Assembly: GCF_900182915.1 (NCBI RefSeq)
Contig: NZ_FXUG01000002.1
Span: forward strand, 434,001-498,000
Direction: 5' to 3'
DNA length: 64,000 nt
Source: Neorhodopirellula lusitana
GTDB lineage: Bacteria; Planctomycetota; Planctomycetia; Pirellulales; Pirellulaceae
Made by a program: the position numbers and the translations under genes. The number at the start of each line of letters is the position of its first letter. The first letter of the stretch is position 1. The notes beneath the pieces are model-generated. The model was not told the origin of the DNA. It worked only from the letters and a program-made list of their open reading frames with translations, and searched no databases. Positions 56,901 through 64,000 of the stretch are shown one piece after another.

Positions 56901-57760
56901 CCGTGATGACATCCATGCCCAGTCGCAACGATCTTAAGCAGGGTGATCGTGTGATCGGTGTGGTGGTCGGCGTGATGCCCTTTGGTGTCTTCGTTGAACT
57001 GTCGCCCGAATGCAGCGGTCTGATTCACGTCAGTCGTATCAGCGATGGCTACGTCGAAGACTTGCATGAAGCCGTTCAGGTTGGGGACGTTGTCACCGCC
57101 TGGGTCACTGGGATTGATTCCAAGCGACGTCGAGTTGGACTCAGTGCTGTGTCGCCCGAACGGGAAGCCGAACTCACACAAGAACGTCAAGAATCACGTG
57201 GACGTGGTCCCGGTCGCGGGCAAGGCGGTGGTGGCCAACGCGGCCAACAAGGTGCCGGCCAAGGTGACTCATCATCACGGGGTGCTAGCTCGCGTGGTTC
57301 GGGCCAGCAAGGTTCAGGCCAGCGTGGTGCACCGCAACGCGGTGGATCCGGTCAAGGAAACCGCGGTGGCGGTCGTCCAGGTGGCGGTAGCCGAGGCGGT
57401 CGTGATGGCGGTCGCCGTGACTCGCGTGGCGGATCTCGTGGACCTCGTCGTCCCGAAGTTTACGAAGTCGTTGGCAAGGAACCCGATTCGCCGACGCTGA
57501 CCAATGCGATGCAAGAAGGCAAAGAGCCGATGCGATCGTTCGGCGACCTGATGCAGATGTTCACAAAGGAAAAGGCTCCAGCGGCCAAGCCATCAGCTAA
57601 GAAACCGGCAGCTGAAAAGCCGGCAGCTGATCCCGCCCCTGCCAACGATGCTGCTCCGGCGGAGAAACCTGCGGATATTGCCGACACGCCTCCGGTTGAA
57701 TCCGCTGAAGTGAAGCCAGCCCCTGAAGCGTCTGGCCAAGCCGATGGAGAAGCGACCTGA
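53963..57760 (+). CDS. Tex-like S1 RNA-binding protein with disordered insertions
   Basis: About 1265 aa, much longer than the usual 770-aa Tex. Residues 1-140: Tex N-terminal helices. About 146-372: Ala/Glu/Pro-rich insertion, then a Lys-rich linker (about 372-406). About 410-800: Tex core, with a YqgF-like part near 526 (SIDAVGPRTAATAIV) and helix-hairpin-helix near 696 (LPGMNHEIAETI). About 799-932: second Ala/Glu insertion. About 989-1066: S1 domain (GVVVGVMPFGVFVELSPECSGL). About 1077-1162: RGG-rich tail. It should bind RNA and act in transcription or RNA metabolism. The next gene overlaps its stop (TGATG). Confidence 0.85.
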   Translation: MNVDLDAIAQRGRCEVSSLRLALPLIEQGYTPPFLARYRRDELGGLDEGSLWALSHAVRTERRLQEYRDELHAAWQATSLADPTIGRAVSQAKSRRLLDRLARRIKNESGEANNISNQLAVRVLNPQKGDGEDLDALAQLLQPAVNTEAATGDDVAAEDATAPAAGDTSAAVAKIDEALARRLSGDPRVIGAAVRWLSRNAKIHIIDVSDPHGSGDDDGGSQGAGAPATEEVKPLKPVEAPAFGADKSIEAVAAEAPAESSEAPVAVEAVVTEGGETEATPEPVVSEETKSEAEPATEAAPAEESAPTEEVSSEAAPAQEAAAEGATAAPESAEPVVAAAEEVTAAEGATEAETAAPAAESAAPAPAEEAAKPDAKGKAKKPAKKEKQAAKAKKAKKISPRQRRRRWLVSTLKPLAGKKMPAAKLSAFQVVMLGRALRSQVAQCAFDYDATKLVAELQKTVSGFNRNLGERLAGVLLANEAAIRDAAEGAWWDEIQEQASARLVSIAAEHLNRQINRGGVEAKVIMSIDAVGPRTAATAIVSADGRLLHSEDIPCQLSAAMRTLAVTKMGELIHKHHVDLIVISNGPARRACMIAVGELIKQSNDQSVRWTLADRSGADAYAGSPAGDQEMKQTPRRFRSAAWIAFATLKPSQAMVKVDPLKLRLGSFQRELPDQAVLAALEDVLVSGMSRGGVDVNSTTSSWLERLPGMNHEIAETISQSRREKLVASRDELLGRVEWPSEVNSRQALPFLRVFSSAEPLDGTLIHPDDYPLAKRLATALEIELPPECPPGYELPDYSTPQPKAEAPVAAPESTETADVAASTESTFAGNVVDAEADSDSSPATETEPEASSDSASSPVADASPDDATASETPEAATDEAAVEASSEAVTAEGEEAKPVEAAAPEADAQPEASGAEEAPAAEATEVAALEPIRRTKPEKAKVDKLVKEWQVGVRRSYQIVNWLCDPFGDGMHEGGEPPAVMTSMPSRNDLKQGDRVIGVVVGVMPFGVFVELSPECSGLIHVSRISDGYVEDLHEAVQVGDVVTAWVTGIDSKRRRVGLSAVSPEREAELTQERQESRGRGPGRGQGGGGQRGQQGAGQGDSSSRGASSRGSGQQGSGQRGAPQRGGSGQGNRGGGRPGGGSRGGRDGGRRDSRGGSRGPRRPEVYEVVGKEPDSPTLTNAMQEGKEPMRSFGDLMQMFTKEKAPAAKPSAKKPAAEKPAADPAPANDAAPAEKPADIADTPPVESAEVKPAPEASGQADGEAT

Positions 57761-58254
57761 TGAGTGATGACTTCACATCACGTTTGGAATCGGCGATCCA
57801 GCGCGGTCGCCAGCGTGCCGAGCATCAAGCTTCGGAAGAGCGACGCAAGGAGCTCTCCGAGGAGGAACTGAAGCGTTTGCATACGTCCTATCGCTTGTCG
57901 CTATCTGAAAACATCGAAACCGCCGTCCATCGGGTCGCGGATCACTTTCCTGGTTTTCGCAACGAATCTGTGTTTGGCGAAGAGGGATGGGGCACGGCCT
58001 GTTATCGCGACGACCTGCGTCTTGATGCCGGCCGCCGCACGAATCTCTACAGCCGATTGGAATTGGTCATTCGCCCCTACAGCGACTTGCGGGTCTTGGA
58101 CCTGAAGGGCAAGGGGACCGTCATGAATCGCGAGATTTTCAACCGGTCTCACTACATGAAGATCGCTGAAGTCGACCCGGCTGAATTTGCGCAACTGATT
58201 GATACATGGGCGATCGAGTATGCCGAACTTTACGCTTCCAAAAGCTCAATTTAG
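57760..58254 (+). CDS. Small conserved protein coupled to Tex-like gene
   Basis: About 164 aa. Its start overlaps the Tex-like stop in TGATG, so translation is coupled. The N-terminal half is a charged helix (RGRQRAEHQASEERRKELSE), and the C-terminal half is beta-rich (LELVIRPYSDLRVLDLKGKG). No family recognised. No signal peptide or membrane segment, so it is probably cytoplasmic and possibly a helper of the Tex-like protein. Confidence 0.7.
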   Translation: MSDDFTSRLESAIQRGRQRAEHQASEERRKELSEEELKRLHTSYRLSLSENIETAVHRVADHFPGFRNESVFGEEGWGTACYRDDLRLDAGRRTNLYSRLELVIRPYSDLRVLDLKGKGTVMNREIFNRSHYMKIAEVDPAEFAQLIDTWAIEYAELYASKSSI

Positions 58255-58326
58255 CCCAGGGATATCATCGCTGGATCGGCGCGTATATCCTAGGTAGTTC
58301 GCTATTCTGTTCGAGTTGTTGTCACG

Positions 58327-59994
58327 ATGAGCGAATTCCTTCTCTACTATCGCCGCCCCGACCCGACGACTTGGGTTTACATGTCGTCGTTCTTGACGAT
58401 CGGGCTATTCTTCGTTTTTCGGCGATTTTGGAGCGTTCGCAACCTCGATATCGTGTTGCTAATCCTGTTGGCACCCGGCCTATTGATGGTCAACGAGGGG
58501 TACCGTCGACAAAGCCGGTTGGACCGAGACCTCGCGAAAACGCTAACGGTTCGTGCCGCGAGCCTGGTCGATCCGCGGGCAAGCTACACGCCCAGTTCAC
58601 GACAAACCTGGGTCACGCAACTGACGCCTGAAATTCCCAGTGCGAGCTCATCGGACTCCAACCCGTCAGAATTGAACTCAACGGAATTCAGTCAGCCTGA
58701 AAGCGACTCTTCCTCCGATCCGTCGGGACAAACCGGTTCGGCGGAAGACGCGCCGTCACGGTTGGGTGAGGCTGTTCTGGACGAAAACCCACCGAGTGTG
58801 GTAAATGCCTCGCCGCCGAACGCCGCTGCGGCGCTCGCCTTTCCTATCGCCGATGAGCTTCGCACGCCTGACGAGGTTGCGGCTTACGAATCCGCAGTTG
58901 GATTGCGGCGGACTGGTTTTATTTGGTTGTTCGGGATTGAATTCCTGTTACTGATTCGGATGTTGCTGGACCCGTTGATGGTTCGACGGCCCTTGCTGGA
59001 TCCGAACCTCACGACAGGCGGATTGAATTTCATTGGGATCTCACTGTTCATCTTCATGATGGCCAATGTGGTTGCCAGCACACCGGAGATTCAGCGGGAA
59101 CAGGGGCCGGAACTTGGCCCTGGTTACGCGTTGATGAATATGTTGCCGACGATTCCTGTGCGGCCGGTCAGTGAAGCGCTCGCGGGGGCCGAACCGCCGA
59201 CCCTTGCGGAGCTTACACCAGCCGAACAACGACGGGCGGCGATCGCAAAGATCATTGCGATCATTGGTCAGTCGGCTGTCTTGATCGGTATCCTGTTGAT
59301 TGGCAACCGACACTTTGGCAACCTGCGGTCCGGTGCCGGATGTGCGACCTTGTATCTTTTGATGCCTTACACAGCACAGATGACGGGACGGGTTGATCAC
59401 GTCGTCCCCGCGGCTCTCATCTTGTGGGCGATTTTGATGTATCGCCGGCCGTTCTTCTCGGGACTGTTTGTGGGCGCTGCGGCCGGCCTAGTTTACTACC
59501 CGCTGTTCCTGTTGCCGCTTTGGTTCAGTTTCTATTGGCAGCGTGGCGCAAGGCGGTTCGCCGTCGGTGTGTTGTCGATCCTGTGTTTGTTGATGGTTCT
59601 GTTGGCCTTTGATGGGAACGAACCTTTCTTAGAACACTTGCGGCGGATGTTTGGATTGTTCTTCCCGACCCAAGATCCTCGCGGTATTTGGGAACTCGGT
59701 TGGAACCCGATTTGGCGACTGCCTGTGATCGTGGCGTTCGTCATCCTCAGTATTTTCCTGGCCATTTGGCCCGCACAAAAGAACCTCGGTATCTTGCTGA
59801 GTTGCTCGTCCGGCCTGATGATCGCGGCTCAGTTTTGGCACGGTTACGGTGGCGGGCTTTACATGGGTTGGTTCTTACCACTGTTGTTGTTGACGATTTT
59901 CCGACCCAATCTCCAAGATCGCATTGCGTTGAAGGTGGTCCATGCCCATGGCAGGGCCGCAGCACGCCCGATCATTCAACCCGATACAGCCTGA
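58327..59994 (+). CDS. Multi-pass membrane protein, unrecognised
   Basis: About 555 aa. Eight to ten membrane helices (YMSSFLTIGLFFVFRRF, FIWLFGIEFLLLIRMLL, AVLIGILLIGNRHFG and a hydrophobic C-terminal half), with a Ser-rich polar segment near residues 85-170 (SSSDSNPSELNSTEFSQPE). Pattern is compatible with a GT-C-like membrane transferase, but no catalytic motif is clear. It ends 5 bp before the MutS-like start, so the two are likely cotranscribed. Confidence 0.65.
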   Translation: MSEFLLYYRRPDPTTWVYMSSFLTIGLFFVFRRFWSVRNLDIVLLILLAPGLLMVNEGYRRQSRLDRDLAKTLTVRAASLVDPRASYTPSSRQTWVTQLTPEIPSASSSDSNPSELNSTEFSQPESDSSSDPSGQTGSAEDAPSRLGEAVLDENPPSVVNASPPNAAAALAFPIADELRTPDEVAAYESAVGLRRTGFIWLFGIEFLLLIRMLLDPLMVRRPLLDPNLTTGGLNFIGISLFIFMMANVVASTPEIQREQGPELGPGYALMNMLPTIPVRPVSEALAGAEPPTLAELTPAEQRRAAIAKIIAIIGQSAVLIGILLIGNRHFGNLRSGAGCATLYLLMPYTAQMTGRVDHVVPAALILWAILMYRRPFFSGLFVGAAAGLVYYPLFLLPLWFSFYWQRGARRFAVGVLSILCLLMVLLAFDGNEPFLEHLRRMFGLFFPTQDPRGIWELGWNPIWRLPVIVAFVILSIFLAIWPAQKNLGILLSCSSGLMIAAQFWHGYGGGLYMGWFLPLLLLTIFRPNLQDRIALKVVHAHGRAAARPIIQPDTA

Positions 59995-59999
59995 CACGG

Positions 60000-62012
60000 A
60001 TGTCTCAAAATTCTTCCAGTAGCACGTCGTCCTGTGAAGCGGCTCGTGCCCGCTATACCGATCATCTAGCCGGTATCGATGCGGAACTGCAGACCCATCA
60101 GGCCACCGATAGCCGCATGGGCACATTGCGTGTCGGTTTGTTCTTTCTGTTCGTGATCGGGCTTGGTTTCGCACTGTCGACTCAGCAGCCGTTCTGGGCT
60201 GCGATCGCTGGTGGTGGTTTCCTGGCGTTCTTGGTGGTCGTCGTTCGCAACGAGACGGTTCGAGAGAAGGTCGAGGTGCTGCAGAACCGCTCGCGTACTT
60301 TACGGCGTTTGTCTCGTCGTTTGGATCGAGATTGGAAATCGTTGTCATCCGATTCGATCGGCGCGTCCACTTCGCCGCAGTCTGAAAACTCCATTTTGCA
60401 GCTGGATGATCGGCAAAAGGCACTCGCGGGAGATCTCGATCTGCTTGGCGACTCGTCGCTGTTCCAGTTTGTGTCGATGGCGGCAACGACACCGGGAAGG
60501 CGAACGCTGGCGGATTGGCTAACACAGCCTGTTTTGGCTGCGGTCGCGAAACAGCGGCATGCTGCCGTCACCGCTCTGGCACCGGCTCGAGATGAACGTA
60601 TTCGGTTTTACACGCTCGCTCGTGATGTCGGCAGTTCGACCGGCGATCCCGATTCTTTTGTGGACTGGGCCAGTAGTGAGTCTTGGTTGCCAGCGCGACG
60701 ATGGTTGTTGACTTGGGGCCGCCTTACCGCCGTGGTGGCCGTGGCCGCCATTTTAGGACTGGTATTTGCCACGCTTAGCCAAGACCGTGACCTGACCCGA
60801 ATCACATTCTTCGCGTTGATTGCGATCGCAGTCGTCAATCTGTCGCTGGCCGCGATGATGCTGGGGCCGGTGGCTCAAATCTTTAGCGTTGCGATCGCTT
60901 CACGTAGCAGTGTAGACGACTACGCTGAGCTTTTTGATGCGGCGCGGCTTCTTCCAGAAAACAGCCTGGCTTCATTGGATGCTGGTCATGAGTTACCAGT
61001 TGGTGAGCCGAAAGCCGATGTTGGTTCAAGCATCCGGTCGTGTTTGCTTGGTTCCGATAGCGACCAAAAGGATTCCGCGAGTAAGGCGATGCGGGAGCTT
61101 GCAGGGATTGCCAAGGCAGCAACTTTGAAACACTCCGCTGCCACGTTTTTGCTGTACCTGCCGCTGCAAGCGTTTGGGTTATGGGACGTGGAAGTTTTGC
61201 GCCGGCTCGAAGATTGGAAGCAACGCCACGGTGACCAAGCTCAACGCTGGTTTCAGGCGTTGGGTGAACTGGAGGCGTTGTTGTCGTTGGCCGCTGTTCG
61301 CGATGAGTATCCTGATTGGGTGTCACCGCAGTGGCTGAGTTCCAGCGATGCTGACTCCACACTTGTTTGTGAAGGCTTGGGGCATCCCTTGTTGCCTGAT
61401 TCGGCTCGAGTTTGCAACGATGTTTCCATTGGCCCAACCGGTACGTTGCTATTGGTCACGGGAAGCAATATGTCAGGCAAGAGTACGATGCTTCGTAGTC
61501 TGGGGCTGAACGTTTCACTTGCGATGGCGGGCGGCCCGGTTTGTTGTCGTGCCATGCAGCTTCCACCGGTTGAAATGGCAACGAGCATCCGGGTCAGCGA
61601 TGATCTTAGCCAAGGCGTTTCGTTCTACATGGCAGAGCTGAATCGCTTGGCAGCTGTCGTGCAGCATGCCCGAGAATTGGCTGCCAAACCGGACCGACGG
61701 TTGCTGTTCCTGCTGGATGAAATCCTACAAGGAACGAACAGTCGGGAACGACAAATCGCCGTCACTCGCGTGCTGGGAATGTTGATCGACAATGGAGCCA
61801 TTGGTGCGATCACAACGCATGATCTCGAGTTGGCCGATGAGCCCGAGTTGTTAAAAGTTGCCAACACTGTTCATTTCCGTGAAACCATCACGCCCGATGC
61901 GAGCGGTGATGAACGGATGACTTTTGACTATAAGATGCGAACAGGGGTTTCACCCACCACCAACGCGTTGCGTCTATTGGAAATGGTTGGTTTGGGAGAA
62001 GAGAAGTCCTAG
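60000..62012 (+). CDS. Membrane-anchored MutS-like ATPase
   Basis: About 670 aa from the ATG at 60000. Two pairs of membrane helices: residues about 38-75 (VGLFFLFVIGLGFALS) and about 231-297 (AVVAVAAILGLVFATL; IAIAVVNLSLAAMMLG). The MutS core has LQLDDRQKALAGDLDLLGD in the lever region, Walker A VTGSNMSGKSTMLRSLG (about 488), Walker B LLFLLDEILQGTNSRER (about 568) and a THD switch. No mismatch-recognition (Phe-x-Glu) domain is present, so it is unlikely to be mismatch repair. The membrane-embedded form recalls MutS-like proteins of Bacteroidetes. Confidence 0.85.
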   Translation: MSQNSSSSTSSCEAARARYTDHLAGIDAELQTHQATDSRMGTLRVGLFFLFVIGLGFALSTQQPFWAAIAGGGFLAFLVVVVRNETVREKVEVLQNRSRTLRRLSRRLDRDWKSLSSDSIGASTSPQSENSILQLDDRQKALAGDLDLLGDSSLFQFVSMAATTPGRRTLADWLTQPVLAAVAKQRHAAVTALAPARDERIRFYTLARDVGSSTGDPDSFVDWASSESWLPARRWLLTWGRLTAVVAVAAILGLVFATLSQDRDLTRITFFALIAIAVVNLSLAAMMLGPVAQIFSVAIASRSSVDDYAELFDAARLLPENSLASLDAGHELPVGEPKADVGSSIRSCLLGSDSDQKDSASKAMRELAGIAKAATLKHSAATFLLYLPLQAFGLWDVEVLRRLEDWKQRHGDQAQRWFQALGELEALLSLAAVRDEYPDWVSPQWLSSSDADSTLVCEGLGHPLLPDSARVCNDVSIGPTGTLLLVTGSNMSGKSTMLRSLGLNVSLAMAGGPVCCRAMQLPPVEMATSIRVSDDLSQGVSFYMAELNRLAAVVQHARELAAKPDRRLLFLLDEILQGTNSRERQIAVTRVLGMLIDNGAIGAITTHDLELADEPELLKVANTVHFRETITPDASGDERMTFDYKMRTGVSPTTNALRLLEMVGLGEEKS

Positions 62013-62128
62013 GGGGGTGGTTGAACCTACTTTGGATTCCAAACGTATTTATCTTGACATAAGGTAACGAAGCAACTAACTCTGGATTTCAGGTCTTTTG
62101 AAACAAAGCGACTAAAGGAGCTTTTAAC

Positions 62129-62659
62129 ATGCCTGAACAAGAACCAAACAAGCGTTCCACCTTGGATCGTTTTCTAAGCGGTCTCTCGGAATACATCTTC
62201 CAATCCAAGCTCGGCATCGCCGATGTTCAGCTAATCGAATATGTCAGCGGGCTGATGATTCGGTTCACTCGTGTGGACGCCATCCAGCGTGTTCGCCGCG
62301 ATGACGGACTTCCAGCAACGGAAGTGTTTCAGATGCTTTGCGAAGCAGAACGCCGGATTGGAACCGCCCGCCGAGAAGTGCATCGTCACATCGGCGATGT
62401 GACTTTGTTTTGGTCCGGCATGTTTCCGGAAAGTGTTCGAGGCAACGCACCGGGATCTCCCGATCAGTTGCTGGATTATTTCCACCATGGCAAGCGTTCG
62501 TACAAGATCGCCTCCACGATCCAAGCCGAAGCGGATCGGCCGCCGTGTGATTTGCTGGATCGACTGAGCGACCAGTTCGAACTTTGTGCCTACGGATTGC
62601 GAGAAATCCGCCGTGAGTGGGAAGAGTCGGACCCGAGCGATCATCTGTTGATCACGTAG
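62129..62659 (+). CDS. Small uncharacterised protein, 176 aa
   Basis: A strong AAAGGAG ribosome-binding site lies 8 nt upstream (62114-62120). Soluble, mostly helical (FLSGLSEYIFQSKLGIADVQ; LLDRLSDQFELCAYGLREIRR). No signal peptide and no recognised family. About 116 bp after the MutS-like stop, same strand. Confidence 0.7.
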   Translation: MPEQEPNKRSTLDRFLSGLSEYIFQSKLGIADVQLIEYVSGLMIRFTRVDAIQRVRRDDGLPATEVFQMLCEAERRIGTARREVHRHIGDVTLFWSGMFPESVRGNAPGSPDQLLDYFHHGKRSYKIASTIQAEADRPPCDLLDRLSDQFELCAYGLREIRREWEESDPSDHLLIT

Positions 62660-62778
62660 GCTAGCTTCGTCGCTGTGATGCGGATGGAGTCATCGCATGA
62701 TTGCGGAAAGAGGCGGTTCCGCATCACGTTGGTGTAATTGATGATGTCTTCGCAACGGATGCCTTTTACAATGGTGGA

Positions 62779-63171
62779 ATGCAAAATCCTTATACCGCAC
62801 CCGTGACGACATCGAATGATGATGACCTGGCACGACCCACGCACGTTGCCAGTTCTCTGTTGGAGATTGCACGTCGAACTTTTCTTGCATGGGAAAAGCT
62901 GCGTCTTGTCTTTATCGTAATCCTCGGCTTGTTGGTTATCGTTGTTGCTGGGCCAAACCTCAGGCAAGCGAAGACCCTCGTGCTGATTATCGAAGGCGCC
63001 GTCGTAGCCAACGTGTGCTATTTTGCGGGACCGATTGTGGAGTCGTATGCGAGATGGCTTGGCTACCAAGGGAAGTGGTTGCGCCGCGTCTTGTTCACGT
63101 TAGGAACAATTTTAGTAATGCTGCTTGCGATCGCCTCTTTGACCGGGTTGCTACTGCCCAACCCGGGTTGA
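62779..63171 (+). CDS. Small membrane protein with NPYTAP N-terminus
   Basis: About 130 aa from the ATG at 62779. It begins MQNPYTAPV, a start typical of small planctomycete membrane proteins. Three membrane segments follow (LVFIVILGLLVIVVAGP; LVLIIEGAVVANVCYFAGP; VLFTLGTILVMLLAIASLTGLLL). The frame could start at 62701, but those residues are unlike the family. No function known. Confidence 0.7.
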   Translation: MQNPYTAPVTTSNDDDLARPTHVASSLLEIARRTFLAWEKLRLVFIVILGLLVIVVAGPNLRQAKTLVLIIEGAVVANVCYFAGPIVESYARWLGYQGKWLRRVLFTLGTILVMLLAIASLTGLLLPNPG

Positions 63172-63203
63172 ATATCCAGCATGTGCGTGCTTTAGAGCAT
63201 TCT

Positions 63204-63271
63204 GTGTTGTCTGGCACACCGTGTAGTCTGGCGCACCGTGTTGTCTGGCACACCGTGTAGTCTGACGCACC
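63204..63271. repeat. 17-bp tandem repeat, four units (34-bp dimer)
   Basis: Four units of 17 bp in two alternating forms: gtgttgtctggcacacc (63204-63220, 63238-63254) and gtgtagtctggcgcacc (63221-63237, with one change at 63255-63271). The period is therefore 34 bp. It lies in the 116-bp gap between two convergent genes and starts 33 bp after the plus-strand stop. Confidence 0.9.
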
Positions 63272-63287
63272 GTGTACGCCGGTTAGC

Positions 63288-64000
63288 CTAGCTCCAGTCG
63301 CACAAGGCGTTAACGTAGTCCGAGCCACCGTCGCGATTCCAGCCATCGAGTTGCGAGGGTTCTTTCAGTTGTTGACCTCGTCGCATGGGTGTCACGATGA
63401 AACGACTATCGATATCCGAAAGAGCCGACATGTCGCCCCATAGCTTTTCAAACTGTGCGACGGGGAAGATGTCTTCTTGAGCGTGTCCCCATCGCTTCTT
63501 GACTTCTTTCAGTGTGATGTAGGTCGGCAGTCGAGCGGCCATTTCACGCACGGCAGTGTCCACGGCAATTGGATCAGCAAGCGTTTCTCGGTTCAGTCCA
63601 AAGGACGCCAGCAGTCCATCGATTTCAATCCAAGTTGTCATCGAGTTATAGAATCGCAACCCGAATTCTGCTCGTTCATTTGGCATCGCCAGCCCTTCGA
63701 CGAGTCGTGGCCGTCCGGATACTAAAGCCAGTCCCCCGCCACGATCTTCGAGTCGGCGTGGGATGACCTCGTAGCTGAGTGTCGCTCCTGAATCGATGTG
63801 GAGGCCGAATAACGCTGGATCAACATTGGCTCCCAATGTGTCAATGTTGTGCAGCATCAGGTACTTCAGGGAAGGTTGCTCCTGAAGCATTTTTAACAGC
63901 ACACCGTTTCGAAATAGGTTGGGGACTTCGTACCAGTGGCCAACCGGATGCACGCATTGGGAAGGCATGTTTTCGACATAGTCGCTTCCTTCGCCGGTGG
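63288..64000 (-). CDS. UTP-glucose-1-phosphate uridylyltransferase-like protein (5' end outside window)
   Basis: The frame is open from the stop at 63288 to the right edge, about 237 codons, so the N-terminus is missing; an internal ATG at 63968 is not the start. Segments [27 protein letters not shown] and [16 protein letters not shown] match the UDPGP (UGP2/AGX) family, which makes UDP-sugars from UTP and sugar-1-phosphate. Without the N-terminal GG-x-G-T-x-L motif in the window, the exact substrate (glucose or GlcNAc) cannot be told. Confidence 0.85.
   Translation of the reverse strand, partial: TGEGSDYVENMPSQCVHPVGHWYEVPNLFRNGVLLKMLQEQPSLKYLMLHNIDTLGANVDPALFGLHIDSGATLSYEVIPRRLEDRGGGLALVSGRPRLVEGLAMPNERAEFGLRFYNSMTTWIEIDGLLASFGLNRETLADPIAVDTAVREMAARLPTYITLKEVKKRWGHAQEDIFPVAQFEKLWGDMSALSDIDSRFIVTPMRRGQQLKEPSQLDGWNRDGGSDYVNALCDWS

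Noticed and set aside
62054-62082. TTGACA followed by TAACTC upstream of 62129
   Set aside because: The -35-like hexamer is perfect but the -10-like hexamer matches poorly.
63968-64000. Start of the UDPGP-like gene at 63968
   Set aside because: The frame continues upstream without a stop to the window edge, and family members are longer at the N-terminus.

Overview
The window looks like a chromosomal segment of a planctomycete close to Rhodopirellula (Pirellulaceae). The grounds are protein style: a small membrane protein beginning with an NPYxAP motif, an Idh/MocA-type oxidoreductase with a twin-arginine-like leader, a Tex-like S1 protein with long Ala/Glu-rich insertions, two tandem clpP genes, and a repeat-like stretch upstream of lysS that resembles an element I remember from Pirellulales. 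No rRNA, tRNA, CRISPR array, insertion sequence or prophage was seen.

Layout. 1-6.7 kb: a large unrecognised membrane protein running off the left edge (minus strand), divergent from a two-gene set of exported TPR-type proteins. 6.7-15.8 kb: a nine-gene minus-strand cluster matching the GDP-sugar route to CMP-legionaminic acid (ptmF-, legF-, ptmA-, legI-, legG-, legH-, ptmE-, legB- and legC-like), mostly joined by 4-nt ATGA overlaps. 16-23.7 kb: an island, AT-richer by eye, with two paralogous capsule-type glycosyltransferase-like proteins that share a four-cysteine motif, three sulfotransferase-like proteins and a PhyH-type dioxygenase; a G9 tract lies in one divergent promoter region. 23.8-28 kb: a membrane GDPD-type phosphodiesterase, an LtaS/MdoB-type phosphoglycerol transferase-like protein and a GT4 glycosyltransferase. 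Together 6.7-28 kb reads as a cell-surface glycan region. The proposed end product, a sulfated nonulosonate-containing glycan, is inference.

28-31 kb carries a roughly 1000-residue protein that joins a possible kinase-like N-terminal part to a C-terminal multi-pass membrane domain. 31.6-45.4 kb is mainly housekeeping: a PpiC parvulin, an SNF2 helicase with a SWIM finger, two ClpP, an SGNH hydrolase, GatA, a single WYL-like domain protein, LysRS, a P-loop ATPase with an unknown partner, and an Idh/MocA-type oxidoreductase. 45.6-53.5 kb is a minus-strand run: MoxR ATPase, polyprenyl-phosphate-type GT2, a multi-pass membrane protein and a giant AsmA-like protein. 54-63.2 kb is a plus-strand run: Tex-like protein, small conserved protein, membrane protein, membrane-anchored MutS-like ATPase and two small proteins. 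A UTP-glucose-1-phosphate uridylyltransferase-like gene runs off the right edge.

Small repeats occur in several intergenic or start-proximal regions: an inverted REP-like hairpin pair at 35.7 kb, 17-bp tandem repeats at 31.4 and 63.2 kb, an 18-bp triplet at 2.54 kb and a 21-bp repeat at 31.0 kb.
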